A DNA stretch of 64,000 bases from Ricinus communis. Lineage: Eukaryota > Streptophyta > Magnoliopsida > Malpighiales > Euphorbiaceae. Made by a program: the position numbers and the translations under genes. Every line of letters begins with the position of its first letter. Position 1 is the stretch's first letter. Under the pieces are notes generated by a model that was given only the letters and a program-made list of their open reading frames with translations, was not told the DNA's origin and did no database searches. Shown here in pieces: positions 21,138-35,700 of the stretch. The DNA is taken from positions 5,463,582 through 5,527,581 of the forward strand of contig NC_063262.1 of NCBI RefSeq assembly GCF_019578655.1, written 5' to 3'.

Positions 21138-24100
21138 GCGAAAAAGAATGGAAAAAAGAATGTTAGAGAGGTTAAAGAAATGAAAAAAAAAGAAAACGAG
21201 TCTTAGAGTCAGAGATTGAATTTAGATTGAGAATTTTTGCCCAAAGGTTGTCCTTGCTTGTAGATGTCTTGTGGGCATGATTTTATGGATGGATTTCATT
21301 GTTTATTAAGTTACTATTTTTGGAGACTGACCCATTTTGTTGCTACGTTTCTTGAAACCACCAACATATAGTGTTACCTAACTGTTTTACACTCGGTTCC
21401 ATTTTGTTTCTTGAGACTGACCAAGTTAACTTTATTTGGTTTAGATTACATGCAATCAATATTTAGCTATTAATTATTGTATTTTTAGAAAAAATATATT
21501 AATGAAGATTACATTTTAATATAAAATAGAAAATAAATATCAAACATTAAAAAATATGTAGAAAGAAATTTACTCTTAACAGTTATTAATCGTGTTGATA
21601 TAGTACATTGCAATTTTACAAAAAAAATATTCCATTTGGTGGTATTATGCCACTTATCGACTTGATAAACTTTTTTTGATGAGTCAAATCATTTAATTTT
21701 CAGAATAAATTTTTTTTTTCCACCATTCGTATAGAAGGAGACTTTCCAGCTACATCATATCTCTAACAATAGGAAAACTCAACAACTGCATCATGTTTCT
21801 AACAGAAACACTCTCATAAAACTCTTATAAAACGAGAATCCAGTAAAGAATCATAAAATCTGTTAAAAAACATACTAATATTTATTTATTATAATTAATT
21901 AATATAAAATAAAAAATTACCGTTGATATAAAAGTGAATAACAATAAATTAAAATATAAAGTTTTAATAAAAATGAAAAAGAAAAAGTCGTTTTTCTTTA
22001 TATCAACCAGGAATTTAACCTTCTGTCGTATTAATTATTGGTTTTAATAGCCTATTTTTATAATAGTTGTGTAATCTTCTTCCCTTCCCCCTTAAATCTT
22101 TTAATAATATTTTTCTTAGTTTCTATAATTCCACCTGCAAATCGAAGGTGAATCAATATTTTATTATAATTTATAGAACTGTACTCTTATTTTTATTTTA
22201 TTTTTTATTTTCCGTTTTAGGGAGGAAAAAGAAAATGATCCGGCTACAATGGATCATTACTACGTGGGAAGGTAGGTACCTTTACTTATATAAAAGTTAT
22301 ATATTAAATTACTTTATATAAATTTGAACCAATTTTATAAATTTTTTGAAAATATATAATTATATTAAAAAGTCACATAATTAAATTATTTAGAATTTAT
22401 CTGATAATTAAAATATTAAGAAAATAAGAATTATTTATGTTTACTTGCATTGGATAATGTTGTATACGTGTCCTAATGCACAGATTGAACAAAATATTGT
22501 TTTTTACTAATGCGTCAAGTGATCGGATTGTACTAAAGGACAAGCGAGTCTGCTTAGAGTACCAAAGTTTGCCGAAGCTGAGTAGAAACATAAGACAACT
22601 CCAAGAAAGAGGAAGCTCAGTGCAAGTTCTCGTAGTCTAGAAGAAATTAATATATGATCCAAGAATTTCCAGTCACCAATTAATCCATAATAGTCACTAT
22701 CTTTTCTTTCAATTTGATTGTTAGTCGCAAGATTGATTTTTATAATCCTGAATTGATTCTTCATGTTAATAAATTGCTTTCTTTCTATTACTTGCTGATG
22801 ACTTGCAAACATATTTGCTTTCAATTTCTAATTTATTTTATTTTGCAGCTATAATAAATAAATAAATAAAAATATTCAGAATATATGAGTGTAAATAAAC
22901 AAAACAAACCTGAAATATTAGTACAGGCGACGAAATAAATTTTTTTTCTGAAAACAGGTATATTCCAGCCGAAAGTTCTAGTCTCATTCCGCAGTCAACG
23001 AAGCTTCTAAAGAACTCAGAATGAAAACTGAAGTTTCCTCGCGAATCCCGAAACATATGTAAATAAAAATATATTTGGGCCACCCTCAAATCTAACAACC
23101 ACTACTTAAATATGATATTATTTACAGAATTTACATCATATATGCTTTTTCTTGTAATGTTTACTTTCATATTATATTTTTTTAAATCCATTTTTTTCTA
23201 CATTTTTTAAACTTTAGATTTATTCTTTTTACTTTTAAAAGTGATTTTACAATTTATCCTCAATTTTAAATTTGTCTATCGCTTTTTTATTGTCATTTTT
23301 TTTTAATTTGCTTTCAAAATTGATTGATCCAAGTTATATATAAATATTTAGGGTTTTATAGAATTTTAATAATATGATTTTTATATATACTATGATAAAA
23401 ATATGTATTTTTATCTCACTTAAGTTTAATTGTCTATTTTCAGATAATATAAGCCAAGATTACGACTTACTTAGAGTATGACTCATCCCTATATATATTT
23501 CCACAAACCTAGTTCTAGGAGGAGGATAAGAGGTTTCTCCTATCTATTCTCTACGTCTGTCCATTTTTATTTTTTCTATAATTTTTCCATAAATACTTTA
23601 GTTTAGTTTTCATTACTCTTTTTAAGATCTAATAAGCTTTTCAAGAAGTGGAGAGTGAGGACAAATTATCTTCCTACTTGAATAAATACTAGATCTAGAG
23701 GGAGCTTTTACTTTATTATTTTATGTCTTTCTATTTAATACCATAATTATAGGGGTTAAATATGTTAGACTAAATTTTATAAGTGTTTAGTTTAGCCTTT
23801 TTACTTTTGTATGAATCTTGTTACTTATTTATTTAATGAATGATTTATTTATCTTCATATCTTTATTAGTTTCAATTATTATTGTTAGGTAACCATCATA
23901 CTAATTTAGCAATAGTAATTGTTATGAACATATTTAGGTTGAATGTAATAGAGACACCAACTTTGTTTCAATCTATATTAGTAGAAGAAACTTTAGTTGC
24001 ATCATTAGTTTGAGTGACTAAAGGAAAAGGCACATCATCATCTTATTCATTAGATCTAGGCTTAAAATAAAACAAGAAGATTACTAAGTAAATGGCTAAA

Positions 24101-24657
24101 CTAAATATTGTCTTTAGCATATAGTTTTAAATCATAAGCATTTATATTGCATTGCATATTTATTTATTATTTGATTACTTTATTTTATGAATATTATTCT
24201 CTCAAAAATATTGATTTAGAGTGTTTAGATTTACTTTTGTTGTTTTGTGTTGATAATTAGTCTTTAAAATAAGTGGTCTCGTAGTTCCTTGAGAGATCAA
24301 CCTCATGGTGAACTTATCCTTACTATAAGAACGGTTCATGCACTTACGAGTACTAACTTAAACACATCAAGAACAATTCCTAAATATCTCTCTCATTTGT
24401 ATTACAGATTATAAGTTATGATCATTTAATATCCTCTAGTTGATTATTGCAATGGATGGTGGAGGCATATAACAACAATAAAAATTCATAGATTTCTTTC
24501 TAAACCAAATCCTAATCCAAACTCTAGAAAATTGCAATAAGTCTAACATCTCATCAATAATTCACAGATCCACAACGTCAGATAGAAAAATTAAAGATCA
24601 ACGACTTAATGATAAGTTCATCAATTCTTCAATTTTATTAGAGACATATATATAGTT
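21138..24657. other. AT-rich intergenic DNA
   Basis: About 3.5 kb of mostly low-complexity AT-rich sequence upstream of the DUF620 gene. Apart from the weak candidate at 22510-23056, I see no gene, RNA gene or clear transposon. Confidence 0.5.
22510..23056 (-). other. Possible two-exon reading frame, unrecognised
   Basis: On the - strand an ATG at 23056 opens MFRDSRGNFSFHSEFF and stays open to a plausible donor (TTTCAG|GTTTGT, about 22911). After a short AT-rich intron (an ATTAG acceptor at about 22835), a second open stretch of about 108 codons follows and ends near 22510. The sequence is richer in GC than its surroundings and amino-acid use looks protein-like. I recognise no domain, and the gene may be a fragment or chance. 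Confidence 0.18.
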
Positions 24658-26063
24658 GATTTTGTACTAGTGTAAATTTTGTTCTATTAAAATGCTTCAA
24701 AAACATTTACATTATGTGATTTTTGTAAGTATTTAAAAGCTATAAAAGATTAATATTGAATTTCAAAACTCAGATCTACAAAAAAATTAAAAACTTAGAT
24801 CTATTTTACAGAAAATCCAAAAATAGTATACATCGGATGTATGCAAGTTTATAATAAATATATATTTTAAAATTTAATAGATTGATATTTATATTATGTG
24901 TGACTATTATATAATATAAATATATGAAAGGAATACATCAATTATCCATTATATAGAAAATATCATTTTTTAAAAATATAAAATAATTTTTAAAACATAT
25001 AGTGAAAAGTATATACTGAGTATATAATGACTTTATTTCAGGTATATAATACTAATTCTTATTGAGTTTTCTCCATTCAGATTTTTAAAATCAATTTTTA
25101 TATCTTTTGATATAAATATAGATAAAAATATTTTTTTATACAATGAATATTGGAATGAAAACATGAGATGCGTGCACTTTGATGCAAAGGATATTTAATA
25201 ACAACAATTTTTAGTTTCAATTTCATGACTTGATTTAACTTGTGTAACTAACTAGTTTCTATAATTAGTTAATATTTATTATGAGTGGTTAATGATTATT
25301 CTTTAAAATTTATAGTACTTGTGCAATAAATATATAAGTTTTAGTGAATTCAAAAATGATAGTAGATACTCATTGTATACTTATAATATGATCATAATAT
25401 ATATTAAGTTTATAAGTCTCTTTGACTTTAAATTGAATATATTTTGACGATACCCTTTGCTCTGTTTTAATTTAGATTTGATTTGACAATATTTCCATGA
25501 AGTTTAGAAAGTGTTGTTTTTAGGTATGAGAATGCTTGTTACATCAAAGTTTACATACTCTATATTTTATTTTTAATATTTGTTGTGGTGAAGGATAAAA
25601 GATATCGTGTCCATATCAATATATAAAAAATAACTTTAAAATCCAAACGGAGAAAGTTTAGTAAGAATTAAAACATCATATACTTAAAATAAACTCATTA
25701 TATACTTAATTAGTATATATTGTGTGTTGTATATCATAAAATAATTTTTTTATTATATTATATAATTGATATATTCCTTTTACATACTTATATTCATACA
25801 ATAGTCAATATATAAAAGTTTTACAATATATATTAAGCACACACAATATAAGTATAGTTTTTTCTAAATTTAAAAGATATATACTTATAATATACTTATA
25901 TTCATTGTTTTTTGAATTATTTACAAAATAGATCTAATTTTTTAATCTTGTGTAGAATTGAGTTTTGAAATCTAATAGTAGTCTTTTACAACTTTTAAAA
26001 TCTAAAAAAAGTATTTAATATATTCATTTTTTAATGCAATAAAATTTAAATTAATACAAAATC
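24658..26063. mobile_element. Foldback (long inverted repeat) element, about 1.4 kb
   Basis: The left arm, about 24661-25090, matches the reverse complement of the right arm, about 25625-26060, over roughly 400 bases. Outer ends read TTTGTACTAGTGTAAATTTT and, reversed, TTTGTATTAATTTAAATTTT. Inside, both arms carry ATTTCAAAACTCA, TTAGATCTATTTT and GGAATAYATCAATTAT, and the inner ends share CTCCRTTYRGATTTT. The arms have diverged noticeably. The spacer of about 530 bases has no coding region. This is a noncoding palindromic element of MITE or foldback type; I could not name the superfamily or find a convincing target duplication. Confidence 0.65.
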
Positions 26064-29000
26064 TTTGAATTCTGGAAATTCGATTAACTTTCTTGATAAA
26101 CTTGATAATCCATAAAAAGAAAATTCCACTATATTCTTAGTGGTGATTCTGTTGCTATTTGAGTTCTTCTTTCTGTTGCTGGTTGTTGGTTTTTTTGATG
26201 ATTCTCTTATGCTACTGCAATACTTAATGCTATTGTCTTGTTGGTTCCAATGGATCACCATTTTGCTACGACGATTTATTATGTGGTAATCTTTTTTGTT
26301 TTTGAATTGGATTTTTAATAGAAAAAACACCCGTGTTTCTTCTGCTGATGGACATAAAAGTTAAACTGCTATATTTTGAGCGTACTTTTATTAACTTTTA
26401 TAGACGTGAGTATAAAAATAATTTAATTTTTTAGATATAAATTCTTCATTTTTATTTGGATCAGTATAGGTTCCTACAGTCATGAACAATTTCAAATACA
26501 AGCTATTAAATAGCAAGTACTAAAACAAAAAAAAATTCATTAAGCCCAAGTTCCTATTTCGTTTTAAATTGGTATTTAATTCAGTAAAAGAAAGTTCAAA
26601 ACAATCAGCTCATGTTGCATAGGCATGCAAAAGAGTCTAATCAAGTTAAATCTTAATAAATTTGAATTTTTATTCATAATTATTTTGCAAAAGTTCGTAT
26701 TAAATTTAAATATAAAAATAATAGATTCAAATTGAACTCAAACTTATTTTAAATTTAACTTTTGAATTTATTTATTGGACTTAGCTTGAATTCAAGTTTT
26801 ATTAATCTATCTGATGATATAATTTATTACGTTTATTAAAATCAATTATTATTTGATATTTAATGTAAGTTAATTATAAAGTATAATAATAATAATACAA
26901 ATTTCTTAGCATATGCTAGTTTGTATAAATTAATAAATATAAAAATATATGTGTAAAATAAAATAATATATTATAAAAATATATTTTATATTTTTACGAA
27001 TTTATTTTTAAGTTCATTAACAAGTTAGTCTGTAAAAAGAATTTTAATTTTATAAACAAGCGAGTTTGTGAGTTATTGAGCCGAATACTGACATATTTAA
27101 ATTTGGTTTATTAATACTAACAACGATTTCCAAGAGCTTGAACCAGCTTTTATTAGCGGGACTGCGGGGCTTCTAGTAGTCTTACAAGAGCTATAATTCG
27201 TCTGCGGATTAAGAATTTTTTATTTAATTTATCGATTATATCCGTCAATATGGAACGGTTACATTAATTATTAACAAAAATATTTAGTAAAATAAATTAT
27301 TATATAAGAAAATGTAATAGATAACTAAAATATTAATACAATTAAATTTTGTTAATCCAAAATGAGGATAAACTTTGTATATAAATAATTATAATACTGA
27401 TCATTATGAATAAAAATTGAAAAAGAAAAGCACCTGACTCACTGCACTGCATGAGACTAAAAGGCTTCCCTCCAAAAAAAGAAAGAGAGAAAAGGAAACG
27501 TGGCATACGTACCCTTTGGGTTTGGGAGGAGAATTGTTTGCATTAGTTTGAAAATGTCACCACTCACGGGAGGAATTGTCGTTTCTATAGTGTCCGTGAA
27601 TCAATCTGTTGGTTTGTTTTTTTTTTTTTGCAAGCTTTTCATGTCAGCAAATTATAGTTTGTCTTCAGCACCACATTGAATTAAATAAATAAAATAAGCC
27701 TGGAGTCAGAGAATTGCACTTTTCCTAATAGAGGTCTCAGTGGTGCATCCATTATTCCACAGCTGATGTTTGTTGATTTATTGCTTTTCTATTAGTTGAG
27801 TTTTGGCACTTTCCCACAAGTCTCATCTCATTACCATATTTACAAAGTAACCCATTCACTTTACATTCTTAGAAGAACAGACACTTCAAATAGGATGAAA
27901 TTATGTATGTACAAGTATATATTGTCTCGGTCAAAATCTTGATAAATATTGTGGAAAGTAAATTTTTATACTATTAAATAAAATTGCTACCATAACCTTT
28001 TAATGATTTACTGATAAAGATCTAGAATTATCTCATGTAAAAGTGAAATAAATAAAATGATTTTTATATATTATTTTTCAGAAATAGAGAAGAAGGAAGT
28101 AAAAACTCCAATTTTGATCAAATGGTATATTTTTTATTATTTTATAAAATTTTGTAATTTATAGAAATTCGGAATCTGATATTTTTTTCGTTTTTGGAAG
28201 AGATAGTCTTTCTCCCTACAAATGCCTTAGCCTTTTATCTAAGAAAATAACTTATGGTTGATTAATTTTTAATATGCAATAAACAATGAAGAATATAAAA
28301 ATAATATTATTTCAAAAAATAGATCCTATGTAATAAATGTAGCTTAATATAGTGAAAAAGTTTTTATCTTAAACCTTCAAACAAATTGATGGAATCTTAA
28401 GATTTTTCTTTGTCAACACGCTCCAATCAATGATCTCCATGTCTTTTAATAAGTGCATTTAAAGATTATAATCTTAGCTACTTTATTTAGTTATATAAAA
28501 TAATCTAATGCAATGCAATTAAAATTGTATCATATAACAAACTATACATTATTATTATTGTCTTCATATATATAAGTACATATTGTCTTTTACTTTTTTA
28601 CACGCCCTTAAAATTCTTTTTCTTTTAGTTTACAGAAATCAATTTAAAATTGAATATTAATAATAATTAATATTAAATATGGATGATATCATTGATCTAG
28701 GCAGATGAAGATATATCTTTATTATTATTATTTGAAGTTTATACATTTTAAATCAGTTAGGCAAATGAAGAAGAAGAAAAATATATGATAATTTGAATAC
28801 GAAAAGTCTTTGTTTTAGATAGCATTTAAAATGTGAAAAACAAGAACACATAATGCATTAACTTGACTCTTCCCCTTCTCTAGACTATGTAGATGTTCTA
28901 TTACCAAATCCTTTTTTTCCTTATTGGGATCAGTGATTATGATGTTAATCATATGATTGAATTAGTGTAAAAAAAAAATCATGTAATTTATCCAAATAAA

Positions 29001-31268
29001 AGTTATGTGGCACTGGTATATGTTAGTTAAACTTGTTGACTTTACAAGTTTGTGAACAAGCAAAGTTTAGAAACCCTAGTTTTTAATCTATTAATTAGGA
29101 CAGTTTACCAACTAAATGGCAACAAGCAAGTTATGGGGTTAGTTAACAAATTCATCAAGGAATCTGCTGTTGTTCAACCAAAAACAACAACTTCTACTTG
29201 GACAATGAGTCATCTACACAGTTACTGTGGGCACAAGTTATACCTCATAATATCCCTAGTCAATTAATCTCTTTGACAAATATTCAATCTTTTATTCAAA
29301 TTAATAGTCAAAAGAAAACTTACCTGCTTTGTATGCCTCAAACTCAAAGGCTGGTCCAAGCAATTAGGTCAGGGTTATTCTAAGATTTCTCTAAGTCAAG
29401 TATCTAAATTGTCAATAGCAATGAAGGAACGGAAAGCATATTGGACTATTATTATCACCTGCTTATACTTATATTAACCATAAAAATGATAAATTCTCAG
29501 TAATTATCAAATAGATGGTAAACAAGATTTAAATTTGAAACCTTCCTGATCTATACGAGTGAGAATATTAATCAGGTTATTACCTAATTAGTCATTAAAA
29601 TTAGGATTGAATTCTAATTTCAATATATAATTAAGATCTACCTTTAAGTAGAAAAAAATGCACGATGATGAACTTTATAGTATTAGTAATCCAATTTTAA
29701 TTTTAGATTCTTTAGAAATAGTAATATTCTCTACAACTTTTTATTTACATCAAAGATCGGCAATGGTTTAAAAATTTTCGAGTATTGGATTCTAGCCAAT
29801 CCTAATAAAACTGATGCGGAAAGTATATAATCGAATTTGGGTGGATTTGGATTTAATCTTTCATACTCATGACGGGTTAGGATAGGGTTCGAATTTTTAT
29901 TTATAGATAGTGTATACCTGTTTAATATTAATATTTTAATTATATTTTGATTTCTTATTTGATTGAAATTTTATAAATTTTTTCTTTGCCTAATTAATAT
30001 TCTTACTTTATTCTAATAAGTTCTTTAATTAATTCCATTTTTATTTTTTAATTTCATCAATACTTATATATTAAATAATTTTATTAAATGTGTACCTATT
30101 TATTACTCCAATTTATTTAAATGAAACAGTTTTTAGCGGGTACAATACTTATTACTCAGTTAATACTTATAAAATATATTTATAATTATAAAATATAAGA
30201 GATTTGGATGGATCTGGATAATATTTAAGTAGCATTAATCGGATTTTGCACACATACAAATAGTGAATTTAACTCTTTAAATAAATTTGAGATAAATTCA
30301 GATAATTTTATTTAAATAGATTTAGGTACGAGCACCTCTTATCGAACGGTACCGTTGTAGGTATCGTTGCCTTTCCTAATCTATATGATCCAAATCTCGA
30401 ATTTTTGTAACAATATCTCTATAAATCAACCACTAAAAGAATAACTAATTTCAATTTATTTTTTTAACTTTTTCTAATTCAATGTGTATTTTTCATATAA
30501 AAATAAAAATATATCATATAATCACTAAAACATTTATTATCAAAATTAAATAATTGTTTTAGCAAGTCATTTTAGCCGGACAAACCGCGGAGAATAAATT
30601 TAGTTTATATGACACGCAAAACACCTACAGAAAAACCTAATACAAACGGTTTGAATCGATGCAGAAATTTCAATTTCTTTCTTTTTCTCTTTCTCTCGCT
30701 TATATATATTTTTCTAATAAAAAAGAAAAGAGAGTATTTTGTTAAATGTATGACGTACACTTGACATATATTGGGAGCACATTAATTCTTGCATGTCATT
30801 TTAAAGTGAACCGACCTCCGAACCATTGCCTAGTCCACTAAGGTTTGGTTTCATTAAACTATTGAACATTGAAGAAAAAGAAAGAAACTACTGCTAAAAC
30901 TCCCCCCCACTTCCTTTTGTTTGGGTGGTCCTTTTCCTAAAATTGCCTCTTTAAATAATTCTGTTTCATATAGAAAACTGAAACCCTATTTAGCAGAGTC
31001 AGACCAAGTGTAAAGTTCTGCGAATCATTTTATAGGCCGGCCAACAAGTGCAGCTGTGGCTTCCATGTTACAATTTTCCCTTTCTTTTTTTTGAGTGTGT
31101 TTCAAGGCACTAATTATAAGTGGAAATAGAGCTTATTTTTCCCTTTTTGTAGTCCAAACAGTGGGCTCACAAGTTGGTTTTTTCATTTATATGATTTTAG
31201 AGGTATAATTATCGCAAGTCATTTTTTACTCGATTATAAAAGTGATATATTTTTATTAATATTGGCGG

Positions 31269-31303
<35 letters not shown>

Positions 31304-32448
31304 ATCTCAGTATATTTTTAAATATATTAAATGGTTATGTAAATACAAGCTTGAATGAGCTTTCTAATGTACCCAAGAGATAAGTAGAAGCTTGAATCAA
31401 TGTGAAATCTTATGCTTATTAGAATCTTACAATGGACTTTTTATTGCAGAAAAGTCGACATATGTTTGTAAGATGATGACTGATTCTAAAAGGAACAAAT
31501 TAATGTAAATGATTAAGAAAACAATTTTTTTTTCTTTCATGGTTGTAGAAGCATGCAATTTTCCCTTGATAATGCTAAAAGCATGTAATTAAACAATTGT
31601 TAAATTTTTTGACAATTTAATCCAATTATAAAGTTTTCATGCTTTAGGACAATAATGGACCCTGTCTATATTATGGTAATATGCAAATTGCAAACTTCGT
31701 TTTTATTTAGTCTAAAGAAAAAAATTCTATGTTATGTAATTGAACTTTGTCATGGTTTTGTTTCAGCTGCCACAATAAAATCTAAAAATGTTAGGCACCC
31801 ATCAACCTTTACCGTTATCAAACAACCGATCAATTGTAGTTAGTCTTTGAATTCTATACCCTCTTCAATTCTTTTCTAACATTAAGAATGTGTCAAAACT
31901 GTGCACAAAAGAGTTTGGAAGAATTTACGTTCCTGGAAAATTCAAATAGGAAAACTTGAAATGAGAGACTGCAGAAACATTAATCTCCATTGAATTTGAA
32001 TAAGAAAATCTGAAACCCACAAAAAAGGTCAGGACTTTGACTCGTGTTTTCCTTTTATTATACATAAATTTGATCTGACTTTCCAATAGACACACATGAT
32101 TCTCTCTCTTTCTCTCTCTAACTAATGACCCAAGAACACAATGAGCTAATTTTCTTATTTTTCCTATTTTAAAAAGACAGCACAATGCCACAATCTACCT
32201 TGAAAAGGAAAAACTTGAAACCCACCAAAAAAAGCAGTGAACATTAGCTTCCTATTTAAACACCACCAACGTACAAAACCATTTTTAATGCAGCCATTAT
32301 TGTAACATATAAAAAGAAAAGAGGCACAACACAAAGAACCATTTTCTTTCCCATTCAAGTTTTTGTATTCATTTATTTTTGCTTGGTCAAGAAAATTTAT
32401 AACGAACCAAACACACAGATAGAGAACTCCAGAAAATAAAAAACGAAT
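26064..32448. other. AT-rich intergenic DNA upstream of the first lyase gene
   Basis: About 6.4 kb without a supported gene. It includes a TA microsatellite at about 31270-31299, one copy of an exact 62-bp repeat (30798-30859), short regions of higher GC at about 27420-27860 and 29050-29400 that may be gene or transposon remnants, and a weak palindromic candidate at 29759-30371. Confidence 0.5.
30798..30859 (+). repeat. 62-bp exact direct repeat, copy 1
   Basis: Begins ATTTTAAAGTGAACCGACCT and ends TTTGGTTTCATTAAAC. It is identical, base for base, to 33663-33724. It lies about 1.9 kb upstream of the start codon of the first lyase gene. Confidence 0.95.
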
Positions 32449-32702
32449 TATATATATATATACCTTGGAGTTCTCTTCATTTGTAATACTTTCTTTTGCT
32501 TTCAGAATCAGATTTCTTCAAGCTTACATTGGTGTTAAAGCAAGGTATGCCTTCTGTTTTTCCGTCAAGTAATTTTATCATTTTTGTTTCATCAATTTTC
32601 TTGCATCTTCTGTTGGGTTTTCTTTTTCTTGTTCCAAAGCAATAAACTTTCTTTTCCTCTTTTTTCTTAATTAGTTCTGCAGGATTTTCTTGACACAACA
32701 AA
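32449..32702 (+). promoter_or_regulatory. Core promoter and 5' UTR (with intron) of lyase gene 1
   Basis: A TATATATATATATA stretch at about 32451-32464 could serve as TATA box. The 5' UTR appears to contain a 138-bp intron, 32545-32682 (AAG|GTATGC to TTCTGCAG|GA), ending 20 bases before the ATG at 32703. This is an inference from consensus only. Confidence 0.45.
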
Positions 32703-35700
32703 ATGGGTTTTCTTGGCGGGTGGCGATTTGCAGTCTACTTCTTGTTGTTCGCCATTGCCTCTTCCGTGAAGACCCCAGTTAGGTTCTTCCTCAACCTCAT
32801 CTCTAGTTTTTCTTTCTCTAGCATCATTGGCAGGATTAATTGTTGCTTTTGTGTTTGTGTATATGCGGTAATTTTTGTCTATACCATTACCATGGACCAA
32901 GCCAATGCACTTGTGATAACTCAAAAGTAATTGACTTTATAGGACCCATATGACTGTAAACTCTATCAGCTTTTTTAAAATTTTGATTTCTCTTTTCTAT
33001 TAACATTAACCATAGTAAGCCAAATTCTTTGAGATTGTGACACGTGGCTCTTCCCTTTCATCTTTTTGTCTTCACTTGGGTGCTCTGGTAAAATTTTGTG
33101 CAGTTTTGTCTGTACATTTGTATTGTGATGAGACAGAGAGAGAATTAATAAAATTATTGTTGATAATATATGGATTCACATGTCGTTCACTGTTTCAACA
33201 GTAACATTATAAAGCAGACATTCCTAGAAGAACTTTTTGTTTTCTTATGTTTATGTTTTGTTCTTTTTCTTTTTTATTCCAAATATTTGAGAGTCACATT
33301 TTGTGTGGTGAATGGTACCCTGAGTTACTTCTATCTAAATTTATTTCTTGTTTGTTTTTGTCTTTGTTGATCTCCCATTTATTAATGACAAGCTTTACTT
33401 GTTTCCTTCCTCTCCCTCTTTTTCCTTCATCTAGTCCCAGTAGAATGGGCATCTTGAGAGCTCTTAGGCCTTTTCTTTATCATCTAGTAAATGGGTATTG
33501 TTGAAAGTTAGGAATTAGCTTTAGTTCCAATTCTAAAAGGCCTCTAGCCTCTAGCCTTCTTCGCAGGATAAATGTTTTAGTGTAGGAGAATTTTACTTTT
33601 TTAAAATTTTCTCTATAGCCGTCTAAGATATAAAAGTACTGTGATAAAATATAGAATAAAATATTTTAAAGTGAACCGACCTCCGAACCATTGCCTAGTC
33701 CACTAAGGTTTGGTTTCATTAAACATAAAATTTTTATTTTGACATGTGTACTATTTTTGACATATAATATTTAAACTTATATATAATTTTACAGTTTTTT
33801 CTATTAATTATTGATTAATAAGTTACATTTCTAATTAAACACTAACTATAATTCTAAGAAGTATAATATTAATTATATTTTAATATTATATTAACTAATA
33901 AATAATTTTCTAATAAGATAATGATACTAATTCTATTCTAAGAAATAGCACATTAATTATATTTTAATATTATATAAGTCAATACATTAATTTTCTAATT
34001 AGATAATAATTCTAATTCTAGAAGATAATATTTTTAATATTATATTCAATAATAAATTAATTTTTATTATATAATAAATTTTTAATTTAAAAATAGTAAT
34101 ATTAATTATATTAATTGTATTAATTTATATAATACTAAAGTTAATTAATAAATATTTTTAAAATAATTCTTATATTATTATACAATTAGAATTTTAAAAT
34201 TTTAAAAAAATTAAAAAGGACATTTAGATATAGTTAGTTTGCTATTATTTTTTTAAAATATTATAGATTAATATTAAAAATTAAAAAATTATATTTTATT
34301 AATTTAATTTTATAATTAAAATAATAATAACGGTCGTGGACGGTTATACGACCGGGGAGCTTTAAGTTTAATCAACGCTTCACCATAATGGGTAAAGAAA
34401 AAATAGAATATATTTACCAATATTAGTATATGCCCTTATTTTATACACTAAATTAATATATAAATTATACATACTTATTAAATATTGCACCATGTTATTT
34501 ATATACTTAAGTTGCTAATCACATAATCATATATGTCTTTCTCTTCATCTGCAGAAAAATTAATCCAGGAAGGACCAAAAATAGCTCGGATGTCGGTTTT
34601 CATGTGCAGCTGCAAGAAATAAAACATGAACGGGTAATCATTCTTAATTAAAAATCGTATTTTGTTCTTCTTCTTCTTTTTTTTTTTTCCATGTATTACT
34701 CAAATTTTTCCATTTAAAAGATGGTAATGATCCATAAATACTTTTAATAAAACATGTTTTATTAAAGATTATAAACTAGCCTAATAAAATTTTAACTAAA
34801 ACATGTTTTATTAGAACCTTCTGAAAATTTATCTATAGTTGTGTTGTAGAATAGTTGCTTATAGACATTTAAGTGTTTCAGGTGGTCATTGACAATGGAA
34901 TCATCGAAGTCACATTGTCAAGTCCTGATGGTAATGTCATTGGAATTAAATACCGAGGAATTGATAACGTGCTTGAAAGTCTCAATGAAGATGATAACCG
35001 AGGGTATAAACACTTTACACTATTTATTTTTTAATCTATTTTAAGAATTGTTTTAAGGGAAGTTTTTAAGTTAATATTATTTCACTTGTTAAGATTATCA
35101 CACCATGCTTTTTTCTTTTTAAACATTTGTGTTCAGGTATTGGGACGTTGTCTGGAACAAACCAGATGAGAGTGACATCTTTGACAAGTAATGCCATCTA
35201 CTAAGATTTTTAATTGATCAATACCTGAATGAAGAACTCTTGTGCTACTGTAATCAAACTTCTGCTGTTTGCTTGACACTGTATATATATATATATAATG
35301 GCTGCATTAATTTTATATCAGGATACAAGCGACAGATTTCAGTATAATAATGGCAGACGAAGACCAAGTAGAGGTTTCATTCTCTAAAAAATGGGACTCA
35401 TCTAGGGACAAATCCATGGTTCCCTTAAATATTGACAAAAGGTAACGTCTATTCACTTGCTGAAAAGAAAAAGAAGAAAAAAAAAAGAACGAATTTTAAC
35501 ATTTAATATAGTATATAACCAAAAAATCTGAACTGTTGCAGGTATATAGTGCGGCGTGGCTGTTCAGGGCTTTACGTATATGCCATATTGGAAAGATTAG
35601 AAGGATGGCCCGATGTCGACATGGATCAAATAAGAGTCGTTTTCAAGCTCCGACAAGAGAAGTAAATAATATTGATTAAACAAACCAACTCCAATTCTCT

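Noticed and set aside
26046..26330. Open frame on the - strand beside the foldback element
   Set aside because: N/S/K-rich, overlaps the edge of the repeat and has no recognisable protein features.
29052..29383. Two overlapping open frames in a GC-richer patch
   Set aside because: Short, no splice context and no domain; at most a decayed fragment.
29759..30371. Possible palindromic element with GGCAATGG / GGCAACGAT ends
   Set aside because: The inverted match is only about ten imperfect bases at the ends and no target duplication is visible; too weak to list as an element.
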